DNA of 64,000 nucleotides from ZC4RG29 sp964521255 (GTDB lineage: Bacteria > Bacteroidota > Bacteroidia > Cytophagales > Cyclobacteriaceae): positions 62,001 through 126,000 of the forward strand of contig CAZFRM010000009.1 of the NCBI GenBank assembly GCA_964521255.1, in the 5' to 3' direction. Below, piece after piece: positions 1-9,509 of the stretch; position 1 is the stretch's first letter; every line of letters begins with the position of its first letter. Below the pieces are notes generated by a model. It ran no database searches. It saw only the letters and a list, made by a program, of their open reading frames with translations, and was not told the origin of the DNA. The position numbers and the translations under genes are program-made.

Positions 1-79
1 GCTTCATGGTGAAATTTAAATTGTTTTAATATGTGAAAATTATGAAAGAGAATCCATTATATTTTCTAATATTATCTGC

Positions 80-1150
80 ATGGAACAATCTGGGTTTTTA
101 AATGGTCAGATCAAGATCGAACGGATTGCCAGTTGGCTTTTCGTGGTAGCTGTGGTGGTTGTGTGCCTCATATACTTCAGTAATTTCCTTCAACCATTGG
201 TGCTGGGGGTGATGGTTTGGTATTTGATCTATGTATTTAAAGCTTACACAAGAAGAATAATAATCCGCAGGAAGCGATTGCCCGAATGGTTGCAAACAAC
301 ATTGGCTTTCGTTTTTATTTTTTTGGTGACCTTTGGAATTGTGGAGATGGTAAGTTATAACCTGGAGTTAATCCTAAGCAGAGCGCCTGTCTATGTAGAG
401 AATTCTAAACCTATGTTGGAGAGTATCCAAACGATAGAAGGATTTGAACAACTGCAGCATCGGTTGATTGAGAAGATAGAAGACTTTGACTTCAGACCTT
501 TGATAACAGGATTATTAAATGGCATTTCAAGCTTTGCAGGAAACATTGTACTCATTATTGTATATGTTGGCTTTTTACTTGCTGAGCAAAAATTTTTTAG
601 CAAGAAGCTCCATTTGGTTTTTGAAGAGTCAAAGCAGGGATCAGTTTACCTGCCTATTTTACAAGAAGTGAATAGCGCCGTGCAAAAGTACGTGTTTGTG
701 AAAACGCAAATGAGTCTTCTTGTAGGTGCACTGACCTACTTTATTTTATTGGCTTTTGATGTTGATTTTCCTATTCTATGGGCATTTCTAACCTTTCTCC
801 TTAATTACATACCTTATATCGGCTCACTCATTGCATCATTGCTACCTGCTGTGTTTGCAATTTTGCAGTTTCAATCCTTTATGATTTTTGTCTGGATTTT
901 TTTGGCACTTGAATTAGTCCATGTATTAATAGGGAATGTCATGGAACCTCAGATAATGGGTCGTACACTAAACCTGAGTCCGCTGGGTGTTTTACTGGCG
1001 CTTGCTTTTTGGGGAATTATCTGGGGAATATTAGGTATGATAATATCAGTTCCAATTACCTCTATTTTAGTGATTACAGCCTCACGCATTCCGAATTTGC
1101 GTTTTATAGCAATCTGGTTGTCAGAAACAGGAGAATTGTATAAGACTTGA
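80..1150 (+). CDS. AI-2E family transporter (PerM/YhhT-like membrane protein)
   Basis: A 356-residue polytopic membrane protein. Hydrophobic segments lie near residues 15-50, 70-90, 150-170, 210-280 and 305-335, the layout of the AI-2E/UPF0118 family. The C-terminal part carries the family-like stretch LNYIPYIGSLIA and a later GNVMEPQIMGRTLNLSP, which is the best-conserved signature of the family. Members are proposed exporters of autoinducer-2 or sodium/proton antiporters, and the substrate here cannot be told from sequence. The length is typical. The ATG at 80 follows an AT-rich leader without a clear ribosome binding site. It stands alone, 114 bases before the regulator downstream. Confidence 0.88.
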   Translation: MEQSGFLNGQIKIERIASWLFVVAVVVVCLIYFSNFLQPLVLGVMVWYLIYVFKAYTRRIIIRRKRLPEWLQTTLAFVFIFLVTFGIVEMVSYNLELILSRAPVYVENSKPMLESIQTIEGFEQLQHRLIEKIEDFDFRPLITGLLNGISSFAGNIVLIIVYVGFLLAEQKFFSKKLHLVFEESKQGSVYLPILQEVNSAVQKYVFVKTQMSLLVGALTYFILLAFDVDFPILWAFLTFLLNYIPYIGSLIASLLPAVFAILQFQSFMIFVWIFLALELVHVLIGNVMEPQIMGRTLNLSPLGVLLALAFWGIIWGILGMIISVPITSILVITASRIPNLRFIAIWLSETGELYKT

Positions 1151-1264
1151 TCGTATCCAAAATGTTGATGATTATTCTTATTTTTGTCAACAGCGCTCTC
1201 AGGTATTCTCTCCATAATTTTTAAATGAGGATATCGTTGATTTTTTTTAAATTTCCCGACTGGT

Positions 1265-4200
1265 ATGTTCTGCCGATGGTTTATTGTTTGCCTTGTTATA
1301 CTTCCTGCGCTATCCCTGGCACAGCCGAACAAGCATGAATACAAATTTACGCGGCTTGATGTCAATCAAGGGTTGTCGCACAGTCAGATCAATTGTTTTC
1401 TGCGTGATCGAAAAGGGTTCTTATGGACAGGTACAATGTCGGGGCTCAATCGCTTTGACGGATACTCCTTCAAAGTATTTTCAAATAGCGCACAAGATTC
1501 TACATCGCTTGTTGATAATGCCATAAATAAACTTTTCGAAGATCCCGATGGAAGAGTATGGGTCACAACTTATTTCGGAGTATGTGTATACAATCCTTAT
1601 AGAATAAACTTCGACCGTAATCCCAATAGACTTTTGAGAAGTTACGGAATTCCGGAAGGTACAATTTCAGATATTGTCAATGACCATCGGGGTAGCTATT
1701 GGTTTATTCATCAGGCATCAGGATTGTATCGCTATGACTCAGCGAAAAGAGAATCCTTCCAGGTAAGGTATACAAAAGATGATGTCATTTCCTCTGTGGC
1801 CGTAAATAAAGCAACCGGTAATGTGTGGATTATTTACCGTAGCGGAACATTTGAAGAACTTGATAGCAAAAGCTATAATGTGATCTATACCAATACCGAT
1901 CTTCTGCGACCTCACACATCAGAATTTCTGGATTATAATTTACGGCTCGATAATGATGGTGATCTTTGGATATTTGTTGCTAATGCAAATCTTGGCGTCT
2001 TTCATTTGAATACGCGTGACAGATCTATAAAGCAATTCAATCAGAGATCTGCAACACTTCGGCTTAACAGCGACATTGTACGGAATTTGGCAGTGGCAAA
2101 AAACGGACTTATCTGGGTTGCAACGGATCATGGAGGTGTTAACCTTATCGATAAAAAAAACTGGACGGTTCAATATCTTTTAAATGATCCCGGTGATGAT
2201 AAAAGCTTAAGTCAAAACAGCATTAATGCACTTTACATAGATAATGAAGATATTGTTTGGATAGGAACCTTTAAAAAAGGTATTAATTATTATCATCATC
2301 ACCTTACAAAATTCCGACTCTATCACCACCTGTTCACCAATCCAAACAGTTTGCCTTATGATGATGTGAATGCCCTGGTTGAAGACAAGGATGGCAATCT
2401 CTGGATTGGAACGAATGGCGGCGGCCTCATCTTTTTTGACCGGAAAGAAAATACGTTTAAACGTTATACTTATGATCCTAAAAATTCAAACAGCCTGGGC
2501 AATAACGTGATCGTTAGTTTGCTGATTGATTCTCAGGAAAAACTTTGGATAGGGACATACTTTGGAGGACTTGATTCTTTTGATGGAATAAACTTTAAGC
2601 ACTACCGGTCCAACCAGTCAGATCCGGAATCAATATCCGATGATAATGTATGGAGCATAATGGAAGATGATGACCATAATCTTTGGATTGGTACACTGGT
2701 TGGGGGATTAAATCTTTATCAAAGAGACAAAAACAAATTCAAGCGCTTTTCCAACGCTGATGGAATTTTCACCGGCTATGTTCCGGTGTTGATGGAAGAT
2801 GATGAAAAAAATATATGGGTCGGCACTGGTTTTGGAATTTCGTGGCGAAAGAAAGATGAAAACAAGTTTACGCACATCCTTGCAAGCAATACCCCTGGAA
2901 GTTTAAGTAACAACAGTATTACAGCCTTGCACCAGGACAGTCGTGGGTTTATCTGGATAGGTACGCAGGATGGTCTTAATGCATATGACAAAAAGAATAA
3001 AACCTTCCGGGTTTTTAGAATGGAAGAAGGCTTACCTCACAATTCAATACTAAGTATACTGGAAGATGAGAAAAATAATCTTTGGGTAAGTACGCCCAAT
3101 GGAATTTCCAATATTATTATTGATTTAGAGCAAAGCTCCCATCAACTTAAACTGCAGTTCAAAAATTATGATGAGTTGGATGGACTCCAGGGAAAACAAT
3201 TTAATCACCGCAGCGCTCTTCGTACACGTGAAGGTGAATTGCTTTTTGGCGGACCGAATGGTTTCAATCTTTTTACACCAGACAATATTGTTTTCAATGA
3301 AAACAAACCTCCTGTAGTTCTGCTCGACCTTCAGATTTTTAACAATAGTATTGGCGTAGGGGAGAAGTTGGATGGTAAAGTAATTCTTGAAAGATCAATA
3401 ACAGAAACAAAAGACATTACGCTTAAGCACAATGAGAATGTTTTTTCCATAGAGTTTGCAGCGCTGAGTTTTTTTCATCCGGTCAAGAACCAATACAAAT
3501 ACAAACTGGAAGGATTCAATAAGGATTGGCTCAATGCGGATGGAGATTCCCGAAAAGTTACCTACACAAACCTTGATCCCGGTGAATATGTTTTCCGTGT
3601 TATCGCATCTAACAATGATGGCGTTTGGAACGATGATGGAGCGAGTTTAAAAATTACGGTCTTACCACCTTTCTGGAAAACAAAGCTTGCAATGGTTTTG
3701 TACCTGGCTGTTATACTGGGTGCGCTGATGTTAACGCGCCAGGTTATTCTTCAACGCGAAAGAATGAAAGTTAAAGTAGAACAGGAGAGGGAAGAAGCTC
3801 ACCGGATTCACGAACTGGATATGCTTAAACTGAAATTCTTCACGAATGTCAGCCATGAATTCAGAACACCACTGACGCTCATTCTTACACCGTTGGAAAA
3901 ATTACTGAAGCATTCCAAAGAACCTGCTGAAAAAGGTCATCTTCAATTGATCTATAGAAATGCCAGAAGGCTTTTGAACCTTGTAAATCAGTTATTGGAT
4001 TTCCGTAAGATGGAAGTGCAGGAGATCAAACTTAACCCTACAACGGGTGACATTATTCACTTTGTCAGGGACGTTGCTTATTCATTTTCCGATTTGTCTG
4101 AAAAGAAGAATATCCGGTTTTCATTTAACTGTAATGTTGAAAATCTCGAAACGGTTTTTGATCACAACAAGCTTGAAAGAATACTTTTCAATTTGATTTC

Positions 4201-5371
4201 AAATGCTTTCAAGTTTACTCCCGAAGGAGGGAAGGTTTGGGTAGATATCACAGCGCTTTCTGAAAATAGCGGTCGCTGGTTACAAATCAAGGTTCGCGAT
4301 ACGGGTATTGGTATACCGGAAGATAAAAAGGATTTGATATTCGAACGTTTCTTTCAGAACGATACACCCGGCAGCATGGTTAACCAGGGAAGTGGTATTG
4401 GACTTTCCATCACAAAGGAATTTGTCAGAATACACGGCGGGACGATTGACGTTGAAAGCGAACTTGAAAAAGGGAGTTGTTTTATTATCATGCTCCCGGT
4501 AAGAGAAATAGGAAACACGCATAAACTGGAAGCAAGCATCGAAGAAGATGAAGAGGTAGCCTTAAATCTCACATCTTCTGTTAATGATCAACCTTATAAT
4601 AGCAAAAGAAAGCCAGTCTTGCTCCTGGTTGAAGACAATGAAGATTTCAGATTTTACCTGAAAGATAATTTGAGATTGCGTTACCATGTTATCGAAGCGC
4701 AGAATGGAAAAGATGGATGGGCAAAAGCTACAGCGCAAATACCTGATCTTATTGTCAGCGATGTAATGATGCCTGAGATGAATGGTATTGAATTGTGCCG
4801 AAAGATAAGGAGCGACACACGCACTTCACACATACCTTTTATTTTGTTAACCGCACGTGCGGCAGATGAGCAAATGAAAGAAGGATTTGAGATTGGCGCC
4901 GATGATTATGTAACAAAGCCATTTAGTTTTGAAATACTGCAAAGCCGGATTAAAAACCTGTTGGCACGCCGCGCCGCGTTTCAAAAATCTTTCGCTAATA
5001 AAGTTGAAATTAAAACCAGCGAGGTTAAGGTATCTTCACTGGATGAAAAGCTGATTGAGAAGGCGATCAAGTTTGTAGAAGAAAAAATTTCTGATCCTGA
5101 TTTTTCTGTTGAAGACCTTAGTTACGAACTGGGTATGAGCCGTGTGCACCTTTACAAGAAACTCATTTCACTAACGGGCAAATCGCCGATAGAATTTATT
5201 CGCACCATAAGACTTCAACATGCGGCCCAGCTACTGGAGAAAAGTCAATTGACGGTAGCGGAAGTTGCCTACAAGGTTGGCTTCAACAACCCAAAATACT
5301 TTGCGAAATATTTTAAAGAACAGTTTAACATCCTTCCTTCATTGTATGCATCCAATAAAAAGATGCAATGA
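1265..5371 (+). CDS. Hybrid two-component system (HTCS) sensor/regulator, AraC-type output
   Basis: A 1368-residue one-protein signalling system. In order: signal peptide (1-19), a long periplasmic part of Reg_prop beta-propeller repeats (recurrent LWIGT-type motifs, about 30-690), a Y_Y_Y domain (about 745-803), one membrane span (about 808-828), a HisKA domain with phosphoacceptor His864 in NVSHEFRTP, a HATPase domain (NLISNAFKFTPEGG near 975), a receiver domain (LLLVEDNED near 1119, phospho-Asp1166 in SDVMMPEMNG) and an AraC-type HTH (about 1245-1365). HTCS proteins sense glycan fragments in the periplasm and activate the adjacent Sus-like operon, so the SusC/SusD genes downstream are the likely target. 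All catalytic residues are present. Confidence 0.97.
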   Translation: MFCRWFIVCLVILPALSLAQPNKHEYKFTRLDVNQGLSHSQINCFLRDRKGFLWTGTMSGLNRFDGYSFKVFSNSAQDSTSLVDNAINKLFEDPDGRVWVTTYFGVCVYNPYRINFDRNPNRLLRSYGIPEGTISDIVNDHRGSYWFIHQASGLYRYDSAKRESFQVRYTKDDVISSVAVNKATGNVWIIYRSGTFEELDSKSYNVIYTNTDLLRPHTSEFLDYNLRLDNDGDLWIFVANANLGVFHLNTRDRSIKQFNQRSATLRLNSDIVRNLAVAKNGLIWVATDHGGVNLIDKKNWTVQYLLNDPGDDKSLSQNSINALYIDNEDIVWIGTFKKGINYYHHHLTKFRLYHHLFTNPNSLPYDDVNALVEDKDGNLWIGTNGGGLIFFDRKENTFKRYTYDPKNSNSLGNNVIVSLLIDSQEKLWIGTYFGGLDSFDGINFKHYRSNQSDPESISDDNVWSIMEDDDHNLWIGTLVGGLNLYQRDKNKFKRFSNADGIFTGYVPVLMEDDEKNIWVGTGFGISWRKKDENKFTHILASNTPGSLSNNSITALHQDSRGFIWIGTQDGLNAYDKKNKTFRVFRMEEGLPHNSILSILEDEKNNLWVSTPNGISNIIIDLEQSSHQLKLQFKNYDELDGLQGKQFNHRSALRTREGELLFGGPNGFNLFTPDNIVFNENKPPVVLLDLQIFNNSIGVGEKLDGKVILERSITETKDITLKHNENVFSIEFAALSFFHPVKNQYKYKLEGFNKDWLNADGDSRKVTYTNLDPGEYVFRVIASNNDGVWNDDGASLKITVLPPFWKTKLAMVLYLAVILGALMLTRQVILQRERMKVKVEQEREEAHRIHELDMLKLKFFTNVSHEFRTPLTLILTPLEKLLKHSKEPAEKGHLQLIYRNARRLLNLVNQLLDFRKMEVQEIKLNPTTGDIIHFVRDVAYSFSDLSEKKNIRFSFNCNVENLETVFDHNKLERILFNLISNAFKFTPEGGKVWVDITALSENSGRWLQIKVRDTGIGIPEDKKDLIFERFFQNDTPGSMVNQGSGIGLSITKEFVRIHGGTIDVESELEKGSCFIIMLPVREIGNTHKLEASIEEDEEVALNLTSSVNDQPYNSKRKPVLLLVEDNEDFRFYLKDNLRLRYHVIEAQNGKDGWAKATAQIPDLIVSDVMMPEMNGIELCRKIRSDTRTSHIPFILLTARAADEQMKEGFEIGADDYVTKPFSFEILQSRIKNLLARRAAFQKSFANKVEIKTSEVKVSSLDEKLIEKAIKFVEEKISDPDFSVEDLSYELGMSRVHLYKKLISLTGKSPIEFIRTIRLQHAAQLLEKSQLTVAEVAYKVGFNNPKYFAKYFKEQFNILPSLYASNKKMQ

Positions 5372-5471
5372 TTGAGAAACATGTAACAATTTGATCCGTG
5401 ATCATAACGATTTTGTAGACCACCTCAATTGATTTACGTGGTAGATTTATAATTCTAAATCGCTACGCAAA

Positions 5472-5576
5472 ATGCCGTCAAAAGATTATCGAAAGAAGAG
5501 TAACCGGATGTTGATTCTTGAGATTGTCCTCTATTTTTTTATTGTTGCCTGCGTAATTCTTGTCTTTTTCCTGTAG
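5472..5576 (+). CDS. Possible 34-residue single-span membrane protein
   Basis: A short ATG-to-TAG frame of 34 codons encodes a basic head (MPSKDYRKKSNR) followed by one continuous hydrophobic helix of about 20 residues that ends in FFL. This positive-inside layout is what a real small membrane protein would show, and it lies 100 bases behind the HTCS gene on the same strand. No family is recognised. Against it, the frame is short and the region behind it is a repeat element. It could be translated as a tail of the HTCS transcript. Confidence 0.35.
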   Translation: MPSKDYRKKSNRMLILEIVLYFFIVACVILVFFL

Positions 5577-5585
5577 AAGCCTGCT

Positions 5586-5778
5586 TTATTAATCGTTTAG
5601 TGATTTAGTGCTACTTAGTTCATTCAAAAATCTATGATACAAGCGAAAAAATGGCAGTAAGCAAATGGCAATAGGGAATTTTGCCTACTGTGATTGCCTA
5701 TTGCCTACTTTTCAACATTGGTTAATATTTGTTGATAAAATGTTTTTATATCAGTAAATGATGCTCTCACTAATAATA
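5586..5778 (+). repeat. Interspersed palindromic repeat, copy A (about 190 bp)
   Basis: The same sequence occurs at 21674-21814 (same strand, internally shortened) and, inverted, at 29645-29833. The element starts with TTATTAATCGTTTAGTGAT, contains a run of GGCAATAGG/TTGCCTATTGCC words that pair with each other, continues with CAACATTGGTTAATAT, and in copies A and C ends with AAATGATGCTCTCA. All three copies lie between genes and none holds an open frame. It behaves like a non-autonomous mobile or REP-like element, but no target-site duplication was established. Confidence 0.85.
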
Positions 5779-6277
5779 GTCTCTTTGGCAAATTTAAAAT
5801 CCCGAAACTTTATTACATGTTATTTCTCAAAGAGGTGGAATGGGATAAGTGTCTCATTTCTAATGAGATTCCGGGGTGGCTGTAACATTTTATATATCTA
5901 CCCGAAACATTTTGATACCCTTCGTTAACCGATAAGCCGTCATAGAATAACATTTCCATACCCTTAAAGTCAAAATGACTATGCATCTTTGACTGATTAA
6001 CTACAATCGATTGCGAAACCCAATAGGTGCACTCGGTTGTGTGTGCTGACTGGGAGGAAGTTCCCTTTAAATATAAGCATTGAAAAGCGTTCTGGTTCCT
6101 GCGCCGCATAGTGGTGAAGGATCAATAAAAAGAAACTGGATCAAGAAACTTTCACATGGTTTGGGTGAAGAATCTGGCCTGTAGTGGGATTTATTCAATA
6201 TAGATCCCACCCAGGCGATCCGGCAAATGAGTCTCTAATTACTAAACCATAAATCAATTTAACCCTAAACAAAATCT
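5779..6277. promoter_or_regulatory. Leader region upstream of SusC
   Basis: About 500 bases with no convincing gene, between the repeat element and the SusC start. The HTCS protein would be expected to bind here to switch on the SusC/SusD operon. That is inferred from position and from how HTCS regulators work; no operator was identified. The reverse strand holds a 98-codon frame with no recognisable features, which was not accepted as a gene. Confidence 0.35.
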
Positions 6278-9200
6278 ATGAAAAAAATCTACCGAAGCTT
6301 AACAAGATGGGCTTCCGTAATGCTTCTCCTTTTAGGATTTGTTGTTGCCAACGCGCAGCAGCGAGTTGTGACAGGACGAGTAACGGATGACTCAGGCAGT
6401 GGTATGCCTGGTGTTAACGTAGTCAAGAAAGGTACCACTATTGGTACCGCCACTGATGGCAATGGAAATTTTTCTCTCGAAGCTATTGACGATGATGTTC
6501 TTGTGATATCCTTTATTGGATATCAGTCACAGGAAATTCGAGTTGGCTCGCTGACGCGGGTCGATGTTAAACTCATTGAAGATGTTGAAACGCTGGCAGA
6601 GGTTGTAGTGGTTGGCTATGGAACGCAAAAGAAGAGTGATCTTACCGGGGCTCTGTCCTCAGTTACAGGTGAAACCTTACGGGGTTCTGTTACAGCCAGT
6701 GTAGACCAGGCGCTGCAAGGCCGGGTAGCCGGTGTTCAGGTAGCTCAGAACTCAGGTCAACCCGGTGGTGTAGTATCGATCAGGATCAGGGGTACTAACT
6801 CCCTTACACAAAGCAGTGAACCTTTATATGTTATTGACGGAATTCAGGTTGGTGGTGAAGCGGGCACAATTACCGGATTCGATTGGGCTGGAGGAGCTGG
6901 CGGGCAACAACGTGCTGCAACCAACCCCCTAGCAGCTCTCAACCCTAATGATATTGAGAGTATTGAAGTTCTGAAGGATGCGTCGGCAACAGCTATTTAT
7001 GGTTCCCGGGCGGCCAATGGTGTGATTATCATCACCACGAAGCGAGGCAAGAAAGGTCAGTCGACTATAAGCTACAACGGCTTCTATGCTGTGCAGGACG
7101 TGTATAAAACTTTCGATATGATGGATTTGCCTACCTATGCTGGCTATAATAATGAGGTGGCACAGGAAGTATCGGGTATCAATCTCAATCCAAATTTTGC
7201 TGATCCAAGTCTTCTTGGACCCGGCACCGACTGGCAGGATGCTGTATTCCAGCATGCCCCTATGCAAAGCCACACGCTAACCATTGCGGGTGGAAATGAC
7301 GCAACTAGGTACGCAATTTCCGGAGGATATTTCCAGCAGGAAGGTATCATTATTGGCTCTGAATTCGAACGCTTTAACGTACGCACTAACATAGATACCA
7401 AAGCAAAGGAAAACATTAATTTCGGAATTAGCCTGAACTTCTCCAGGCAAGACCAAATTATCACCCTTAGTGATGGCGGTGACGGGGTAATTTCTCAAGC
7501 GGCTCAAATGGCGCCTCATATTCCAGTTAAGAATTTTGATGGAACCTATGCTGGTCCCAGTCAGCAGGAACAATCGGCCCAGATGGGTAGAAACCCGGTT
7601 GGATTGGCCTTGTTAAATAATAATACTGCGGTTAATAACCGCCTTATGACCAACTTTTACGGAGATATCGGAATTGTTGAGGGATTAAACTTCCGTTCAG
7701 AGATTGGAGTGGATTATAATAACACTTTTAATAAGGCTTTTTTCCCTACCTATGAGTGGGGAAGAGTAAAGAATACTATCAGCCAGCTTTCACAGCGGTC
7801 GGATATGAGTTTCTTCTGGTTGTGGAAAAACTATTTAACATACCATCGGAAGTTTGGTGATCATGACCTGACTGCGATGGCTGGTCTTGAAGCTCAAAAG
7901 AGTCAATTTGAAGGGTTTACAGCTTATAAGATAAATGTACCGAATGATATTCCCGTAATGGGACAGGGTGAAATTTCAAACAGAGCCAATGAAGGTTATA
8001 AAGGGTGGAGTTCATTGTATTCCCAGTTTGCCCGTGCCAATTATAGCTTTAAAGATCGCTATCTGTTAACGGCAACGATCCGTAGAGACGGCTCATCCAA
8101 GTTTGGTCCCTACAACCGCTATGGTGTATTCCCTTCTGTATCTGGAGCATGGAGAATATCTGGTGAAGATTTTATGTCGGGATCTAATACGATCAGCAAT
8201 ATGAAATTGAGAGTGGGATATGGTGAAGTAGGTAACCAGCAAATTCAAGATTATGCCTTTGGTTCAGCCTTGGTTAGTGAACCTTCTTATTTCGGTCCGG
8301 CTACACGTCAAAATGCTTATTCAAATCCTAACGTGCAATGGGAATCTACCGCACAGACCAATATAGGTCTGGATGTTGGGTTCTTCGGTGGAAGGATTGA
8401 TCTCACCGTAGATGTCTACAAGAAGATTATTGACAATTTGCTCCTTCGGGTTAATCTGCCAAATAATTTCGGGTCCAATGTTCAAGGCCCTATGGCCAAC
8501 GTAGGTAAGATGGAAAACACGGGTTTTGAAGCCACCCTGAAGACTTACAATATTGATAAAGGTAAATTCAGGTGGACAACCAATGCTAATATCTCAGTGA
8601 ACAGAAACAAAGTAACTGAAATGGGAGGCGGCAGATTGGCGAATAATTTATACTGGTACCCAGGTTTCGAAACGGCATCTGTAACTGATGTAGGTTATCC
8701 GGTAGGTCAGTTCTACGGCTATGTAATGGATGGTATTTTTACTTCCAAGGAGGAGATTCAGAATCATGCCGTACAAATTGTTGACCCCCAAACTGTTCCT
8801 ACACAGGACAATCCGGAACTTGTTCCTGAAAACCTGATCGAAAGAACAAAAGGCGTTTGGCTGGGTGATATTAAGTGGAGAGACTTGAACGGTGATAATA
8901 TTATTGACAGCAATGATCAGAAAGTGATAGGGGACCCAAATCCTGACTTTACATTCGGATTTGACAACTCCTTCGAATATGGTCCATTCACGCTGGACGT
9001 ATTTATTATTGGAGCGGTAGGGGGTGATATCTTGAATTATTCGAGGGCACGGAATGAGCAGATGGTCAGCAATTTTGACAATCAGGCTATGACTGTTCTA
9101 AACCGGGCACGCACTCAACTTAAAGAAGGCGGTACGGACATCAATATCATTGACCACGTAGAGCTGATCAATCCGGAAACCAATATTCCCCGGTTTGACA

Positions 9201-9496
9201 ATGGCGGTGAGAACCGCAATCACTTTATGTCATCCCGGTGGATTGAAGATGGTACTTTCGTAAGGATCCAGAATGTTAAATTGGCTTATACACTTCCTTT
9301 GGCTATCACGCAGAAGGTTAAGATCGACCGTGCACAGGTGTATGTCAACGTGCAAAATGCGGCCACATTTACTAATTATTCAGGGCTTGATCCCCAGATT
9401 GGCGCCTTTAATCAAAGCTCATTGCAACAAAATGTTGATATGGGACGCTATCCTTCACCTCGTGTGTTCACGTTCGGTATTAATCTAGATTTTTAA
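6278..9496 (+). CDS. SusC/RagA-type TonB-linked outer membrane transporter
   Basis: A 1072-residue outer membrane receptor. A signal peptide (about 1-27, ending ANAQ) is followed by a CarboxypepD_reg-like domain (about 30-110, with the usual GRVTDDSGSGMPGVNV start), a plug domain (about 110-240, with VVVGYGTQKKSDLTGA, VIDGIQ and ASATAIYGSRAANGVIIITTK) and a long beta barrel that ends in an aromatic residue (GINLDF). SusC proteins import oligosaccharides or peptides with a SusD lid, using TonB energy. The next gene starts within 15 bases and is that SusD partner. The substrate cannot be deduced, because no degrading enzyme is encoded nearby. Confidence 0.97.
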   Translation: MKKIYRSLTRWASVMLLLLGFVVANAQQRVVTGRVTDDSGSGMPGVNVVKKGTTIGTATDGNGNFSLEAIDDDVLVISFIGYQSQEIRVGSLTRVDVKLIEDVETLAEVVVVGYGTQKKSDLTGALSSVTGETLRGSVTASVDQALQGRVAGVQVAQNSGQPGGVVSIRIRGTNSLTQSSEPLYVIDGIQVGGEAGTITGFDWAGGAGGQQRAATNPLAALNPNDIESIEVLKDASATAIYGSRAANGVIIITTKRGKKGQSTISYNGFYAVQDVYKTFDMMDLPTYAGYNNEVAQEVSGINLNPNFADPSLLGPGTDWQDAVFQHAPMQSHTLTIAGGNDATRYAISGGYFQQEGIIIGSEFERFNVRTNIDTKAKENINFGISLNFSRQDQIITLSDGGDGVISQAAQMAPHIPVKNFDGTYAGPSQQEQSAQMGRNPVGLALLNNNTAVNNRLMTNFYGDIGIVEGLNFRSEIGVDYNNTFNKAFFPTYEWGRVKNTISQLSQRSDMSFFWLWKNYLTYHRKFGDHDLTAMAGLEAQKSQFEGFTAYKINVPNDIPVMGQGEISNRANEGYKGWSSLYSQFARANYSFKDRYLLTATIRRDGSSKFGPYNRYGVFPSVSGAWRISGEDFMSGSNTISNMKLRVGYGEVGNQQIQDYAFGSALVSEPSYFGPATRQNAYSNPNVQWESTAQTNIGLDVGFFGGRIDLTVDVYKKIIDNLLLRVNLPNNFGSNVQGPMANVGKMENTGFEATLKTYNIDKGKFRWTTNANISVNRNKVTEMGGGRLANNLYWYPGFETASVTDVGYPVGQFYGYVMDGIFTSKEEIQNHAVQIVDPQTVPTQDNPELVPENLIERTKGVWLGDIKWRDLNGDNIIDSNDQKVIGDPNPDFTFGFDNSFEYGPFTLDVFIIGAVGGDILNYSRARNEQMVSNFDNQAMTVLNRARTQLKEGGTDINIIDHVELINPETNIPRFDNGGENRNHFMSSRWIEDGTFVRIQNVKLAYTLPLAITQKVKIDRAQVYVNVQNAATFTNYSGLDPQIGAFNQSSLQQNVDMGRYPSPRVFTFGINLDF

Positions 9497-9509
9497 AATG
9501 GAAGCTATT

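Noticed and set aside
5813..6109. Minus-strand frame of 98 codons upstream of SusC
   Set aside because: No hydrophobic or domain pattern, irregular composition, and it fills a region expected to be regulatory.
6929..7573. Overlapping minus-strand frames inside SusC
   Set aside because: Antisense shadows of a clearly coding gene.
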